Translations under genes and position numbers: made by a program
Assembly: GCA_024635925.1 (NCBI GenBank)
Contig: JAGXHY010000005.1
Coordinates: 1 to 42,082, forward strand
Direction of reading: 5' to 3'
DNA: 42,082 bases
DNA from: Bacillota bacterium
GTDB lineage: Bacteria; Bacillota; TC1
Notes under the pieces: model-generated
Told to the model about the DNA's origin: nothing
What the model saw: the letters and a program-made list of their open reading frames with translations, nothing else
The model's database searches: none
Part shown: positions 1 to 9,670 of the stretch, one piece after another
Layout: each line of letters begins with the position of its first letter
How positions within the stretch are numbered: the first letter of the stretch is position 1

Positions 1-1439
1 AACTTAGATTTCAATAATTCATTTACTATGCCCGGATTAGCTTTGCCTTTCGAGGCTTTCATTACCTGTCCAACTAAGAATCCTATAGAGTTACCTTTTC
101 CTTTTTTATAATCTTCAATAGCTTTAGAGTTTGCTTCTAATACTTCTAATATTATAGTTTCAATAGCACCCATATCAGAAATCTGAACTAAACCTTTTTC
201 TTCAACAATAACTTTTGGACTTTTTCCTTCTTTAACCATTACTGGAATAATTTCTTTTGCTATTTTTCCACTTATGGTCTTATCTTGTAATAATTTTAAT
301 AATTGACTAAAATCCACAGTATTTACAGGACTACTAGCAAAAGTTAAACCAGCTACAGTTAGTTCTCTGTAATAATCTCCCATTAAATAATTTACTATTA
401 ACTTAGGGTCATCAATAGTCTTCCTTACCTCATCATAAAAATCAGCTAGAAACCTCTCATTTATAATTAGATTAGCATCATATTCAGTAAGCCCATCATT
501 TTCAAGTAATCTTTTCTTTCTTGATTCAGGAAGTTCTGGCAGAGTTCTTCTAATATTTTCTATATATTCATCAGTCAAAATTATAGGTGGCAGATCTGGT
601 TCTGGAAAATATCGATAATCATGTGCATCTGCTTTGCTACGCATTGATAAAGTAATACCTTTTTCATCATCCCAAGTTCTAGTCTCTTGAATAATTATCC
701 CACCATCTTCAATAATTTCTATTTGTCTTTCTACTTCATAATCAATAGCCTTCTGTAAGGCCTTCAAGCTATTTAGGTTCTTAGTTTCTGTCCTTGTACC
801 AAATTCCTTAGCCCCAAATAATCTAACAGAAACATTTGCATCTGCTCTTATAGAGCCTTCTTCCATTTTACAATCTGATACATCTATATATGTAAGAATC
901 CTTTTTAAAGCCTCAACATATTCTTTAGCTTCTTCACTCGACCTTATATCAGGTTCTGAAACAATTTCAAGCAATGGTACACCGACTCTATTATAATCAA
1001 CATTAGATGAATTAGAACTTGAAATAGTTTTACCACTATGAACTAATTTACCCGCATCTTCCTCCATATGAGCTCTAGTTATACCTATCCTTTTCACCTT
1101 ACCATCAATTTCAATATCTAAATAGCCATTTTCACATATTGGTAAATCAAATTGAGATGTTTGAAAATTCTTTGTTAAATCTGGATAATAGTAATTTTTT
1201 CTATCAAACTTACTATAGTTTGGTATTTTGGCATCAATTGCTAATCCTGTCCTAACACCAAACTCAACAACCTTTTCATTCACCACTGGAAGAACCCCAG
1301 GAAGCCCTAAACAAACTGGACAAACATGAGTATTTGGCTTTCCACCAAAAGTAGTTTTGCAACCACAAAATATTTTTGTTGCTGTTTTTAACTCAACGTG
1401 CACCTCAAGTCCAATAACAACTTCATATTTGTTATTCAT
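1..1439 (-). CDS. gatB: Asp-tRNA(Asn)/Glu-tRNA(Gln) amidotransferase subunit B, 3' end cut by window edge
   Basis: GatB binds the mischarged tRNA and kinase-activates the Glu or Asp side chain so that ammonia from GatA can convert it to Gln or Asn. The reading frame starts at ATG 1439 directly after the gatA stop (zero gap) with a GGAGGTGA ribosome site inside the end of gatA. The product begins MNNKYEVVIGLEVHVEL. It carries the CGCKTTFGG...CPVCLGLPG cysteine region and AHMEEDAGKLVH, all typical of GatB. About 479 codons are present and the last visible residues (KANPGIVNELLKSKL) match the family's extreme C-terminus, so only a few residues are missing at the left edge. It belongs to a gatC-gatA-gatB run; genomes with this complex usually lack a Gln-tRNA synthetase. 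Confidence 0.96.
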   Translation of the reverse strand, partial: MNNKYEVVIGLEVHVELKTATKIFCGCKTTFGGKPNTHVCPVCLGLPGVLPVVNEKVVEFGVRTGLAIDAKIPNYSKFDRKNYYYPDLTKNFQTSQFDLPICENGYLDIEIDGKVKRIGITRAHMEEDAGKLVHSGKTISSSNSSNVDYNRVGVPLLEIVSEPDIRSSEEAKEYVEALKRILTYIDVSDCKMEEGSIRADANVSVRLFGAKEFGTRTETKNLNSLKALQKAIDYEVERQIEIIEDGGIIIQETRTWDDEKGITLSMRSKADAHDYRYFPEPDLPPIILTDEYIENIRRTLPELPESRKKRLLENDGLTEYDANLIINERFLADFYDEVRKTIDDPKLIVNYLMGDYYRELTVAGLTFASSPVNTVDFSQLLKLLQDKTISGKIAKEIIPVMVKEGKSPKVIVEEKGLVQISDMGAIETIILEVLEANSKAIEDYKKGKGNSIGFLVGQVMKASKGKANPGIVNELLKSK

Positions 1440-2882
1440 TTACTTCACCTCCGGCTTTCTTAAATGAAAATCATTGTTAGATTCAAATCGATGAGCAACA
1501 TTAAATAATAATTCTTCACTAAAAGGTTTACCTAATATTTGCATACCAACTGGTAGTCCATCAGTAAAACCACAAGGAATAGCTATACCTGGAATACCTA
1601 CTAAATTAATAGTTACTGTACAAATATCTCCCAAATACATAGTTATAGAATCCTTAATGTTTTCTCCAATTTTAAATGGCAATGTAGGAGCAACTGGGGT
1701 AATAAGAACATCATATTTTTTAAAAGCTAGATCAAAGTCTGCCTTTAATAAAGTTCTCACCTTTAGAGCTTTTAAATAATAAGCATCATAGTAACCAGCA
1801 CTTAAAGCATATGTCCCTATCATAATTCTTTTTTTAACTTCTTTTCCAAAAAATTCATCTCTAGTCATAGACATCATATCAGTAACATATTTTTGATCAA
1901 AATCTCTTGCACCATAACGTACACCATCAAATCTAGCCAAATTAGAACTAGCCTCAGCCGAAGCAATAATATAATAGGCAGGTAAAGCATACTCTGTATG
2001 AGGTAATGTTGTCTCTTCAACTATAGCACCCATTTCTTCAAATTTAGCTAGAGCTTTCTTTAAAACATTTAATACCTTCTCATCTCCACCAAAATACTCT
2101 TTAGGGACACCAATTCTCAACCCCTTAATATCTCTATTAATATTATCTAAAGTCTTCGTAGGTGGCAAATTTGCAGATGTAGAATCCATTTTATCATAAC
2201 CACTTATTGCATCATGAACAATGGCACAATCCTCTACATTTTTTGCAATTGGTCCAATTTGATCTAAACTAGATGCATAAGCAATCAAACCATATCTTGA
2301 AACTCTACCATAAGTAGGTTTCATTCCAGCAACACCACAAAATCCAGCAGGTTGTCTGATACTTCCCCCAGTATCTGAACCTAGAGAAAAAATAACCTCT
2401 TCTGCCCCAACTGTTGCTGCAGATCCTCCACTAGATCCTCCTGGCACTCTATTTATGTCCCATGGGTTTCGCACCAATTTATATGCTGAATTTTCATTAG
2501 AAGAACCCATAGCAAATTCATCCATATTGCACTTCCCAAGTATAATTCCACCTTCATTATAGAGTTTTTCAATAACTGTAGCATTATATACTGGTTGATA
2601 GTTTTCTAATATTTTAGATCCACAAGTTGTTGTTATTCCTTTAGTAGATATATTATCTTTTATCCCCATTGGAATTCCAGCTAATAATCCTATCTTTTCT
2701 CCTCTTGCTATTTTTTTATCAATAATTAATGCATCTTCAATTGCCTTATCTTCAGTTATACTTAAATATGTACCTAACTTTGACTCACTAACTTTCAATT
2801 TTGTTAAATATTCTTTAGTCAACTCAACGGCTGAAAAATCCTTTTCTAGCAATTGTTTATGTATTTCCTTAATTCTTCCCAT
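1440..2882 (-). CDS. gatA: Asp-tRNA(Asn)/Glu-tRNA(Gln) amidotransferase subunit A
   Basis: GatA is the glutaminase half of the GatCAB transamidation complex; it releases ammonia from glutamine and channels it to GatB. The 480-residue protein has normal family length and the amidase-signature Ser-cisSer-Lys triad: Lys75 in GIKDNIS, Ser150 in GGSSGGSAA and Ser174 in GSDTGGSIRQPAG. These sit with the same spacing as the known GatA triad. The gene starts 9 bases after gatC and its stop codon abuts the gatB start, so the three subunits are probably made in equal amounts from one message. Nothing in the sequence suggests altered function. Confidence 0.98.
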   Translation of the reverse strand: MGRIKEIHKQLLEKDFSAVELTKEYLTKLKVSESKLGTYLSITEDKAIEDALIIDKKIARGEKIGLLAGIPMGIKDNISTKGITTTCGSKILENYQPVYNATVIEKLYNEGGIILGKCNMDEFAMGSSNENSAYKLVRNPWDINRVPGGSSGGSAATVGAEEVIFSLGSDTGGSIRQPAGFCGVAGMKPTYGRVSRYGLIAYASSLDQIGPIAKNVEDCAIVHDAISGYDKMDSTSANLPPTKTLDNINRDIKGLRIGVPKEYFGGDEKVLNVLKKALAKFEEMGAIVEETTLPHTEYALPAYYIIASAEASSNLARFDGVRYGARDFDQKYVTDMMSMTRDEFFGKEVKKRIMIGTYALSAGYYDAYYLKALKVRTLLKADFDLAFKKYDVLITPVAPTLPFKIGENIKDSITMYLGDICTVTINLVGIPGIAIPCGFTDGLPVGMQILGKPFSEELLFNVAHRFESNNDFHLRKPEVK

Positions 2883-2891
2883 AATTCACCC

Positions 2892-3176
2892 CTATAAAAT
2901 ACTTGGCACTTTAAAGTAATCATCATCTCTGTCAGGAGCATTTGCCAAAACATCCTCTACATCAAGACTAGCTTCAATTATATCAGTCCTAAAAACATTA
3001 TGAATGTCCAAAACATGATTAGTTGGTTCTACACCTTCAGTATCTAATTTATTTAACTTTTCCATAAAATCTAAAACATCATTTAATTCTTTTTCATATG
3101 CTATGGTTTCTTCATCATTTAAGCCTAATCTTGCAAGTCCAGCTACATGAAGAACATCTTTATTTGTTATACTCAT
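2892..3176 (-). CDS. gatC: Asp-tRNA(Asn)/Glu-tRNA(Gln) amidotransferase subunit C
   Basis: GatC is the small belt subunit that wraps around GatA and GatB and stabilises the amidotransferase. The 94-residue product matches the family in length and in its opening VLHVAGLARLGLNDEE and closing DRDDDYFKVPSIL stretches. Its ATG at 3176 lies inside the last codons of ligA, a 17-base overlap, with an AAAGGATG ribosome site also inside ligA. Translation of gatC is therefore probably coupled to that of the ligase. Coupling of ligA to gatCAB is a common arrangement in Firmicutes. Confidence 0.97.
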   Translation of the reverse strand: MSITNKDVLHVAGLARLGLNDEETIAYEKELNDVLDFMEKLNKLDTEGVEPTNHVLDIHNVFRTDIIEASLDVEDVLANAPDRDDDYFKVPSIL

Positions 3177-5163
3177 CTTTTTTCATCCTTTCACTTATCA
3201 ACCCTAACAAATCGTCAAGTGTTATTACCTTTACTCCTAAATCCACTGCCTTACTCAACTTACTCCCAGGATCATCACCAGCTAAAACATAACTAGTCTT
3301 CTTTGAAACACTTGAACTTGCTTTTCCACCATGTAATTCAACTAAATTACTCAATTCTTTCCTATCATAACCAGAAAAACTTCCTGTAATAACAATAGTC
3401 TTACCTTTTAAATCTTCACTTAAATTTCTAGTGTCATCTTCCATAATAACACCTAAACTTCTTAATTCAGAAATAATATTAATATTTCTACTTTCATTAA
3501 AAAATGCTACAATACTATCGGCCATCTTATCACCAACAGTCTCTATTTCTAATAGTTCTTCTTTATTTAAATTAAGTAATCTGTCTATAGATTTAAAACT
3601 TTTTGCAAGGATTTTTGCGCCTTTGTTCCCGATCAAAGGAATTCCAAAGCCATAAAGCAATGGTCCTAGTCCTCTAGTCTTACTTTTAGAAATTTCCTCT
3701 ATAATATTATTTGCAGATTTTTCACCAAGTCCCTCTAAAACACTAATATCTTCTTTCTTCAACCGATATAAATCAACTGGGGTATTTATTAAACCCTCTT
3801 TAACAAAGTATTCAATATATTTTTCTCCTAAACCATTAATATCCATTGCATCTCTTGAAACAAAATGTATTAATCCTTTTACTAACTGTGCAGGGCAATA
3901 AAGTTCTCCAGTGCACTTTATACTCGCTTCTATCTTAATAACTTCTGAACAACAAATTGGGCATTTATCAGGAAAAATATAAGGTGTACTTGTCTGTGGT
4001 CTTTTTTCAGTTATAACCCTAACAATTTCTGGTATAACGTCTCCAGCCTTTTGTAAAATGACTGTATCTCCAACTCTAATATCCTTATCTATAATATAAT
4101 CTTGATTATGAAGAGTAGCTCGTTTAACTTGACTGCCACCTATCAAAGTCTCCTTCAATTCTGCCATAGGTGTAAGAACACCAGTTCTACCAACAGATAT
4201 TGTAATGTCTTTAACAATAGTCTCTTTTTGTTCTGGTGGAAACTTATAAGCAATCGCCCACCTTGGACTTTTTTCTGTATATCCAAGCTCCATCTGATCC
4301 GCTAACTTATTTACTTTTACCACAACACCATCTATACCGTATTTCAAACTATTTCTTTCTAAAATAACTTTTTTACAGAAATTAATAATATCTTCAATAT
4401 CACCTTTAATCCACTTGTTATTAGTTGAAAAATTATTATCTTTTAGTAATCTTATTACTTCATCTTGAGACTTATAATTTAATTTATCACTATATGTTAT
4501 TTCATAGATAAAAGATTTCAAACGTCTTTGACTAGTTATTCTATTATTTAATTGTCTTAATGAACCAGCTGCAGCATTTCTAGGATTTCTAAATAGAGGT
4601 AGTCCCTCTATTAATCTAATAGTATTTAAGTCATCGAAAGTCTTATTATCCATAAATACTTCCCCTCTGACCTCTAAATTACCTTTTATCTTAATTGTTT
4701 TTGGAATATCTTTAATTGTCATAATGTTATTTGTAACATTTTCACCAAAACTTCCATCACCTCTTGTAGCACCTAATATCAACTCGCCATTTTGATATAT
4801 AAGAGCAACAGACAAACCATCAATTTTAAGTTCAGCCATATATTCTATGTATTCTTTATTTAAAGCTTTTTTCACTCTAATATCAAATGCTCTTAACTCT
4901 TGATAACTAAAAGCATTTCCTAAACTAAGCAATGGATACCGATGTTTATATGAGTTAAATTTCTCACTTACCTTGCCACCAACTTTGCTAGTTGGACTAT
5001 CAATGCTTTTATATTCTGGATATAGCTCTTCTAATTTTGACAGTTCAGCAAGAATTTCATCATACTCACTATCAGTAATAGTAGGCATATCCTTTTCATA
5101 ATAATTTTCATTAGCTTGATTTAATGTTTTTCTAAGATTATTGATTTTTTCTAAAATATCCAT
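3160..5163 (-). CDS. ligA: NAD-dependent DNA ligase
   Basis: LigA seals nicks in duplex DNA with NAD+ as adenylate donor and joins Okazaki fragments. The 667 residues fit the usual bacterial length. Visible in order are the N-terminal Ia domain with the YY...PTITDSEYD stretch, the adenylation domain with the nucleophile Lys113 in KIDG, and the OB fold. A four-cysteine zinc site follows (CPICC...CTGELYC), then helix-hairpin-helix repeats around EGLGEKSANNI, and a C-terminal BRCT domain from about residue 585 (GKTIVITGSFSGYDRKEL). The gene follows pcrA by 7 bases and overlaps gatC. PcrA helicase followed by LigA is the classic Firmicute replication and repair pair. Confidence 0.98.
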   Translation of the reverse strand: MDILEKINNLRKTLNQANENYYEKDMPTITDSEYDEILAELSKLEELYPEYKSIDSPTSKVGGKVSEKFNSYKHRYPLLSLGNAFSYQELRAFDIRVKKALNKEYIEYMAELKIDGLSVALIYQNGELILGATRGDGSFGENVTNNIMTIKDIPKTIKIKGNLEVRGEVFMDNKTFDDLNTIRLIEGLPLFRNPRNAAAGSLRQLNNRITSQRRLKSFIYEITYSDKLNYKSQDEVIRLLKDNNFSTNNKWIKGDIEDIINFCKKVILERNSLKYGIDGVVVKVNKLADQMELGYTEKSPRWAIAYKFPPEQKETIVKDITISVGRTGVLTPMAELKETLIGGSQVKRATLHNQDYIIDKDIRVGDTVILQKAGDVIPEIVRVITEKRPQTSTPYIFPDKCPICCSEVIKIEASIKCTGELYCPAQLVKGLIHFVSRDAMDINGLGEKYIEYFVKEGLINTPVDLYRLKKEDISVLEGLGEKSANNIIEEISKSKTRGLGPLLYGFGIPLIGNKGAKILAKSFKSIDRLLNLNKEELLEIETVGDKMADSIVAFFNESRNINIISELRSLGVIMEDDTRNLSEDLKGKTIVITGSFSGYDRKELSNLVELHGGKASSSVSKKTSYVLAGDDPGSKLSKAVDLGVKVITLDDLLGLISERMKKDEYNK

Positions 5164-5170
5164 CCTTCAC

Positions 5171-7336
5171 CTACCTAGATAATTTCTTGATTGGCGCATA
5201 CATTGCTAATAGTTTTTTAATACCTGCATTAGGAAAAGCAATTGATAATAATAAGTCTTTACCTTCTCCTTCAATTTGAACTACTACACCATCTTCAAAC
5301 TTACTATGGAAAATCTTATCTCCAAGTCTAAATCCAGTTAGAATCATTTCATCTGTTTCTTTACTTGCTGTCTTTGACCTATAGGAATCTCTTTCATAAG
5401 TTTTTTTACCTTCTGCCAAAGCTTTGTGTGGAAAATCTTTTAAATCTGTTGGGATTTCATTAATAAACCTAGACATTTCATTTCCACGAGTTATACCATA
5501 CTGATTCCTTAAATATGCTCTTGTCAAATATACTTTATCTCTGCCTCTAGTTATACCTACATAACAAAGTCTTCTTTCTTCTTCCATCTCTATAGAATTT
5601 CCTAGAGATCTAAAATGAGGGAAAATCCCTTCTTCCATTCCAGCAATAAAGACAACTCTATATTCAAGACCTTTAGCCATATGTAAGGTTATCAAGGTAA
5701 CTTTATTATCATCATCTAATTCATCAGTTTCACTATATAGTGCTATATTTCCTAAAAATGACTCTAAAGTTTTTTCTTCATCATGTATATCAAATTCTTT
5801 AGTTTCAGATAATAGTTCTTTTACATTTGATATTCTATCTTTTGCTTCATCAGTTCTTTCTAATTCTAATTCTTTCAAATATCCGGTCTTTTTTATAATA
5901 GCTTCTGTCAAATCAGTTAAGCTAGAACCTTCCATTTTTCTAAATTCTTTAATTAATTCTAAGAATCCTATTACTTTTTTAGCACTACCTTTATTTAAGT
6001 ATTCATTTGACCTGTTCATACTTTCTTCAATAGATAGATCTTCAGATATAACAAAATTTAATATTTTATTAACTGTTGCAGTCCCTATCCCTCTTTTTGG
6101 AGTATTAATTATTCGTTCAAATGCAATTTGATCTTTGGGATTATTTAAGAATTGTAGATAAGCAACAATATCTTTAATTTCTTTCCTTTTAAAGAAACTT
6201 AATCCACCAAATAACTTATAGTTGATTCCATAACGAACAAAACTTTTCTCAATTATACGAGATTGTGCATTTGTTCTATATAAAATGGCCATATCTTTAT
6301 ACATATATCCTTTTCGAATAAGTCTTTCAATCTCTCTAGCTAAATAAACAGCTTCTTCACTTTCTGTTTCAGCTTCATAACAAGTTATTAACTCTCCATC
6401 TTTTTTATTTGTCCATAAACTTTTAGGCTTTCTATCACTATTGTTTTTTATAACAGAATTTGCAGCCGCTAAAATTTGTTCTGTAGATCTATAATTTTGT
6501 TCTAAAAAAACAACCTTAGCACCTGGATTATCTCTTTCAAAATTTAGAATATTTCCCATATCGGCACCTCTCCAACCATAAATCGATTGATCTGGGTCAC
6601 CAACAACACAAATATTATTATATTTAGCTCCTAACATTTTACTTAATAAATATTGTACATAGTTTGTATCTTGATACTCATCAATAAAAATATATTTGAA
6701 TCTATTTTGGTAATACTCTAGAACTTCATTTTTCTTTTTAAATAATTCTACAGTCAAGTACATTAAGTCATCAAAATCCAAACTATCAACTGATAATAGT
6801 TTCTTTTGATAATGTTTATATACTTTTGCAACTGTTTCTTCAAAATAGTCAGAAGCTTTTTTAGATGCTTGTTCATGACTAATAAGGTTATTTTTTAATT
6901 TACTTATTGCATATAATACTGATTTAGCTGTAAATTTTTTATCATCAATATTAAGTTCTTTAAGAACTTTTTTCATTAAATTCTCTTGATCACTAGAATC
7001 ATAAATATTATATCGAGTTGTGTAACCTAAAGCTTCTATATCTTTTCTCAAAATTCTATTGCACATGCTGTGAAAGGTGCTAACCCATAATGCTTTTGTA
7101 GTAAAATTACTAGTAGCTGTTGCAATTCTATTTTTCATTTCTTCTGCGGCTTTATTAGTGAAGGTTATTGCCAAAATTTCATAAGGACTTACCCCTTTTT
7201 CTATTAAGTGAGCTATTCTATTAGTAAGCACTTTAGTCTTACCAGAACCTGCTCCGGCAATTATTAATAGTGGCCCATCTCCATAAATTACTGCTTCTTT
7301 TTGTTTTTCATTTAATCCTAATAAAAGTTTATCCAT
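5171..7336 (-). CDS. pcrA: ATP-dependent 3'-5' DNA helicase PcrA/UvrD
   Basis: PcrA is a superfamily 1A helicase used in nucleotide-excision repair, plasmid replication and removal of RecA filaments. The sequence shows Walker A GAGSGKTKVL near the N-terminus, the Walker B/motif II DEYQDTNYVQ, GDPDQSIYGWRGAD (motif III), QNYRST (motif IV) and the VTLITLHMAKGLE and YVGITRGRDK motifs near the end. The open frame extends upstream to a TTG at 7354, but the ATG at 7336 is the better start: GAAGGAG lies just upstream of it and the protein then begins MDKLLLGLNEKQKEAV, giving 721 residues. A terminator and an extended -10 box separate it from lgt, so it probably heads the pcrA-ligA-gatCAB unit. Confidence 0.97.
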   Translation of the reverse strand: MDKLLLGLNEKQKEAVIYGDGPLLIIAGAGSGKTKVLTNRIAHLIEKGVSPYEILAITFTNKAAEEMKNRIATATSNFTTKALWVSTFHSMCNRILRKDIEALGYTTRYNIYDSSDQENLMKKVLKELNIDDKKFTAKSVLYAISKLKNNLISHEQASKKASDYFEETVAKVYKHYQKKLLSVDSLDFDDLMYLTVELFKKKNEVLEYYQNRFKYIFIDEYQDTNYVQYLLSKMLGAKYNNICVVGDPDQSIYGWRGADMGNILNFERDNPGAKVVFLEQNYRSTEQILAAANSVIKNNSDRKPKSLWTNKKDGELITCYEAETESEEAVYLAREIERLIRKGYMYKDMAILYRTNAQSRIIEKSFVRYGINYKLFGGLSFFKRKEIKDIVAYLQFLNNPKDQIAFERIINTPKRGIGTATVNKILNFVISEDLSIEESMNRSNEYLNKGSAKKVIGFLELIKEFRKMEGSSLTDLTEAIIKKTGYLKELELERTDEAKDRISNVKELLSETKEFDIHDEEKTLESFLGNIALYSETDELDDDNKVTLITLHMAKGLEYRVVFIAGMEEGIFPHFRSLGNSIEMEEERRLCYVGITRGRDKVYLTRAYLRNQYGITRGNEMSRFINEIPTDLKDFPHKALAEGKKTYERDSYRSKTASKETDEMILTGFRLGDKIFHSKFEDGVVVQIEGEGKDLLLSIAFPNAGIKKLLAMYAPIKKLSR

Positions 7337-7359
7337 TAGTTCTCCTTCATACAAAAATA

Positions 7360-7368
7360 ATTATATCA
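7360..7368 (-). promoter_or_regulatory. Extended -10 promoter for pcrA
   Basis: On the minus strand the sequence reads TGATATAAT, a TGn-TATAAT extended -10 element, 24 bases before the chosen pcrA start. No good -35 box lies upstream, because that space is occupied by the lgt terminator; extended -10 promoters can work without one. The same 9-mer recurs before polA and scfA in this window. Confidence 0.55.
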
Positions 7369-7377
7369 TTTTAATAG

Positions 7378-7402
7378 AAAAAAGGCATCCTAGATGCCTT
7401 TT
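7378..7402 (-). terminator. Intrinsic terminator after lgt
   Basis: A 10-bp perfect stem (7380-7389 with 7393-7402, core GGCATC/GATGCC) closes a 3-base loop and is followed on the minus strand by six T residues. It sits 20 bases past the lgt stop and ends the polA-to-lgt unit. Confidence 0.85.
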
Positions 7403-7421
7403 AATAAATACATTTATTGTA

Positions 7422-8225
7422 CTATTTTTTCTTTTTCTTCTTTTTCTTCTTTTTTGGATCTGTTAGGTCTGAGGTGTAAATATATAACAAATAAACTAAA
7501 GCCATTAAAATAGCAAGACCACCAACTAATTGAGCAACTTTTATTTCACCTAGCATTAAACTATCTGTTCTTAATCCCTCAACAAATATCCTTGTTATAG
7601 AATTAGCAATTATAGCCAAAGCTATAAAAGTTCCCTTTTTTAGTTTAGGAAATTTAATAAATATAATAGTTAAAACCGTAAACCATAAAACTCCATTAAT
7701 TGATTCATAAAGAAATGTAGGATGGAAATACTTTCCATCTATAAACATCCCTTTTTGTATGAAAGCTGGAAATCTTTGAATAAAAGTTTCTGATACTTCA
7801 CTGCCATGAGCTTCCTGATTAAAGAAGTTTCCCCATCTGCCAACAGCTTGAGCCAATAGTGCACCAATTCCAATTATATCCATATATCTAAGAGTATCCA
7901 TTTTTTTCTTCCTAGTGTAAATAACCATTGCTATCAAACCTAATATCACCCCACCATGAAAGGCTAATCCGCCTTGTCTTAGATTCAATACTTCAAAAAA
8001 AGAATTATATAAATCTAAATTGAAAATAACATAATATAGTCTTGCTCCTATAAAACCACTAATTATTACGGCAATTATTAAACCGAAAAAATCATCTTCA
8101 TTATAAATTCCAACCCTTTTTAGCATAAGACTTGAATATACAATTGTAGCTAAAACTCCAATTGATATAAAAATACCATACCACATAATACTAACTCCGA
8201 AAATTTCAAATGCTACTGGATTCAT
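7422..8225 (-). CDS. lgt: Prolipoprotein diacylglyceryl transferase
   Basis: Lgt moves a diacylglyceryl group from phosphatidylglycerol to the lipobox cysteine of prolipoproteins, the first step of lipoprotein maturation in the membrane. The 267-residue protein has seven or so hydrophobic membrane segments, the RQGGLAFHGG stretch and the family signature GRWGNFFNQEAHG. The ATG at 8225 immediately follows the rsmA stop and is preceded by GGAGTGA. Its substrates include the BMP-type lipoprotein encoded at 25043-26092. Oddity: the C-terminus is DP followed by ten consecutive lysines, written with mixed AAA and AAG codons, a very basic cytoplasmic tail absent from well-studied Lgt proteins. Confidence 0.97.
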   Translation of the reverse strand: MNPVAFEIFGVSIMWYGIFISIGVLATIVYSSLMLKRVGIYNEDDFFGLIIAVIISGFIGARLYYVIFNLDLYNSFFEVLNLRQGGLAFHGGVILGLIAMVIYTRKKKMDTLRYMDIIGIGALLAQAVGRWGNFFNQEAHGSEVSETFIQRFPAFIQKGMFIDGKYFHPTFLYESINGVLWFTVLTIIFIKFPKLKKGTFIALAIIANSITRIFVEGLRTDSLMLGEIKVAQLVGGLAILMALVYLLYIYTSDLTDPKKKKKKKKKK

Positions 8226-9089
8226 TTACTCACTCCTTAATTTTGTTAATTTAATATATTCTTCTATTGAAAGGGTTTCAGCCCTTCTTTTACCATCAAT
8301 ATTACCTTTATCTAAAAATTCTTTAACTGCATTTTTATCCCCATCAAAAATACTTGCAAATGAGTTTAACATATTCTTACGTCTCATAGCAAAACCACTT
8401 TTTATTAATTGAAAGAATTTTATCTCTAAATCTTTATCTAAAAATTTATTTTTATCATTTAAAAACAATTTGATTACTACTGAATCAACCTTGGGAATTG
8501 GAAAGAAATTTTCTTTCCCCACATTTGTAACTAAGCTAGCTTCAGCAAAATATTTTACCGCTAAAGTAAGAATTCCATAACTTTTTGTACCTGGCGAAGC
8601 AAGTATTCTCATACCAACTTCCTTTTGCACCATAACTGTTATACTTTCCATTCCAAAATCATTTTCTAATAAATACATTAATATTGGGGATGTAATATAG
8701 TATGGTAAGTTTGCCACTACTTTTATCTTTTTATCTTCTTTAAATATTTCATTTAAATCTACTTTTAAAATATCAGCATTAACAATTTCTAAATTATCAA
8801 ATTCTTTTGTGTTTTCCCTTAATATTGGTATAGCATTTTTATCTAATTCTACTGCTACTACCTTGTTTGCTCTAGGAAGAAGATATCTTGTAAGTGATCC
8901 CACTCCTGGTCCTATTTCTAAGACAATATCATTCTCCCCTATACACGCACCATCAATTATTTCTAAAGCTATACTCTCGTTTACTAAAAAGTTCTGACCT
9001 AGGTTTTTTTTAGTATGGAATTTATTTCCACCTAAATTAGCTTTAAGGTTTTTAAGATCACTTAGATTGCTTTCTATATTATTTTTCAT
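8226..9089 (-). CDS. rsmA: 16S rRNA (A1518/A1519) dimethyltransferase
   Basis: RsmA (KsgA) dimethylates two adjacent adenines in the 3' terminal helix of 16S rRNA during small-subunit maturation, using S-adenosylmethionine. The 287 residues show KKNLGQNFLVN, the SAM-binding loop LEIGPGVGSLTRYL, the acidic VAVELDKN that ends motif II, and the catalytic NLPYYITSPI motif IV. The C-terminal small helical domain includes FAMRRKNMLNSF. The start at 9089 lies inside the last codons of coaE (11-base overlap), pointing to translational coupling. Loss of this enzyme classically gives kasugamycin resistance. Confidence 0.97.
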   Translation of the reverse strand: MKNNIESNLSDLKNLKANLGGNKFHTKKNLGQNFLVNESIALEIIDGACIGENDIVLEIGPGVGSLTRYLLPRANKVVAVELDKNAIPILRENTKEFDNLEIVNADILKVDLNEIFKEDKKIKVVANLPYYITSPILMYLLENDFGMESITVMVQKEVGMRILASPGTKSYGILTLAVKYFAEASLVTNVGKENFFPIPKVDSVVIKLFLNDKNKFLDKDLEIKFFQLIKSGFAMRRKNMLNSFASIFDGDKNAVKEFLDKGNIDGKRRAETLSIEEYIKLTKLRSE

Positions 9090-9666
9090 TTTTTACCTGC
9101 TTTTCTAATCTATAAAGTAAATCATCAATATATTTCTCAATTTTATCTTGTTCACTATTTATAACTATGTTTGCTCTCTTAATTTTTTCTTCTCTAGGCA
9201 TTTGACATCTAATTATATCAAAAACTTCCTCTTCCGACAAATTATTTCTCTCAACAACTCTTTTCACTTGAACTTCTTTACTACAGTCAACAACCCAAAT
9301 TAAGTCGAAATATTTTTCGAGATTTTCTTCAAGTAATAAGGGGATTTCAATAAAATAAATATCATTATCCTTAGACCTATTCAATATTTCACGTATTATA
9401 TTAGGGTGAGTGATTTTATTTAAAAGCTTTCTTTTCTTTTCATCTTCAAATATAATATGTCTTAATTTTATTCTGTCAATTTCTTTGTTATTAGATAAAA
9501 TATCTTCACCAAAATTATTCACAATATTAAGATAATTAATATTATCTTTTTTCATTAACTGTTTGGCAATCAAATCTGCATCAATAATTTTATAACCTTT
9601 TGACCTAATATAGTTAATAATAAAAGTTTTTCCTGTACCTATTCCTCCAGTAATTCCAATCCTCAT
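9079..9666 (-). CDS. coaE: Dephospho-CoA kinase
   Basis: CoaE phosphorylates the 3' hydroxyl of dephospho-CoA, the last step of coenzyme A synthesis. The 195-residue product has the P-loop GGIGTGKT at residues 6-13, the DADLIAKQL stretch that follows it in this family, and the VERNNLSEEEV region of the lid. It lies between mutM (4-base gap) and rsmA (overlap). The mutM-coaE pairing next to polA is common in Firmicutes and says nothing more specific about function than shared expression. Confidence 0.96.
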   Translation of the reverse strand: MRIGITGGIGTGKTFIINYIRSKGYKIIDADLIAKQLMKKDNINYLNIVNNFGEDILSNNKEIDRIKLRHIIFEDEKKRKLLNKITHPNIIREILNRSKDNDIYFIEIPLLLEENLEKYFDLIWVVDCSKEVQVKRVVERNNLSEEEVFDIIRCQMPREEKIKRANIVINSEQDKIEKYIDDLLYRLEKQVKNEK

Positions 9667-9670
9667 TAAA

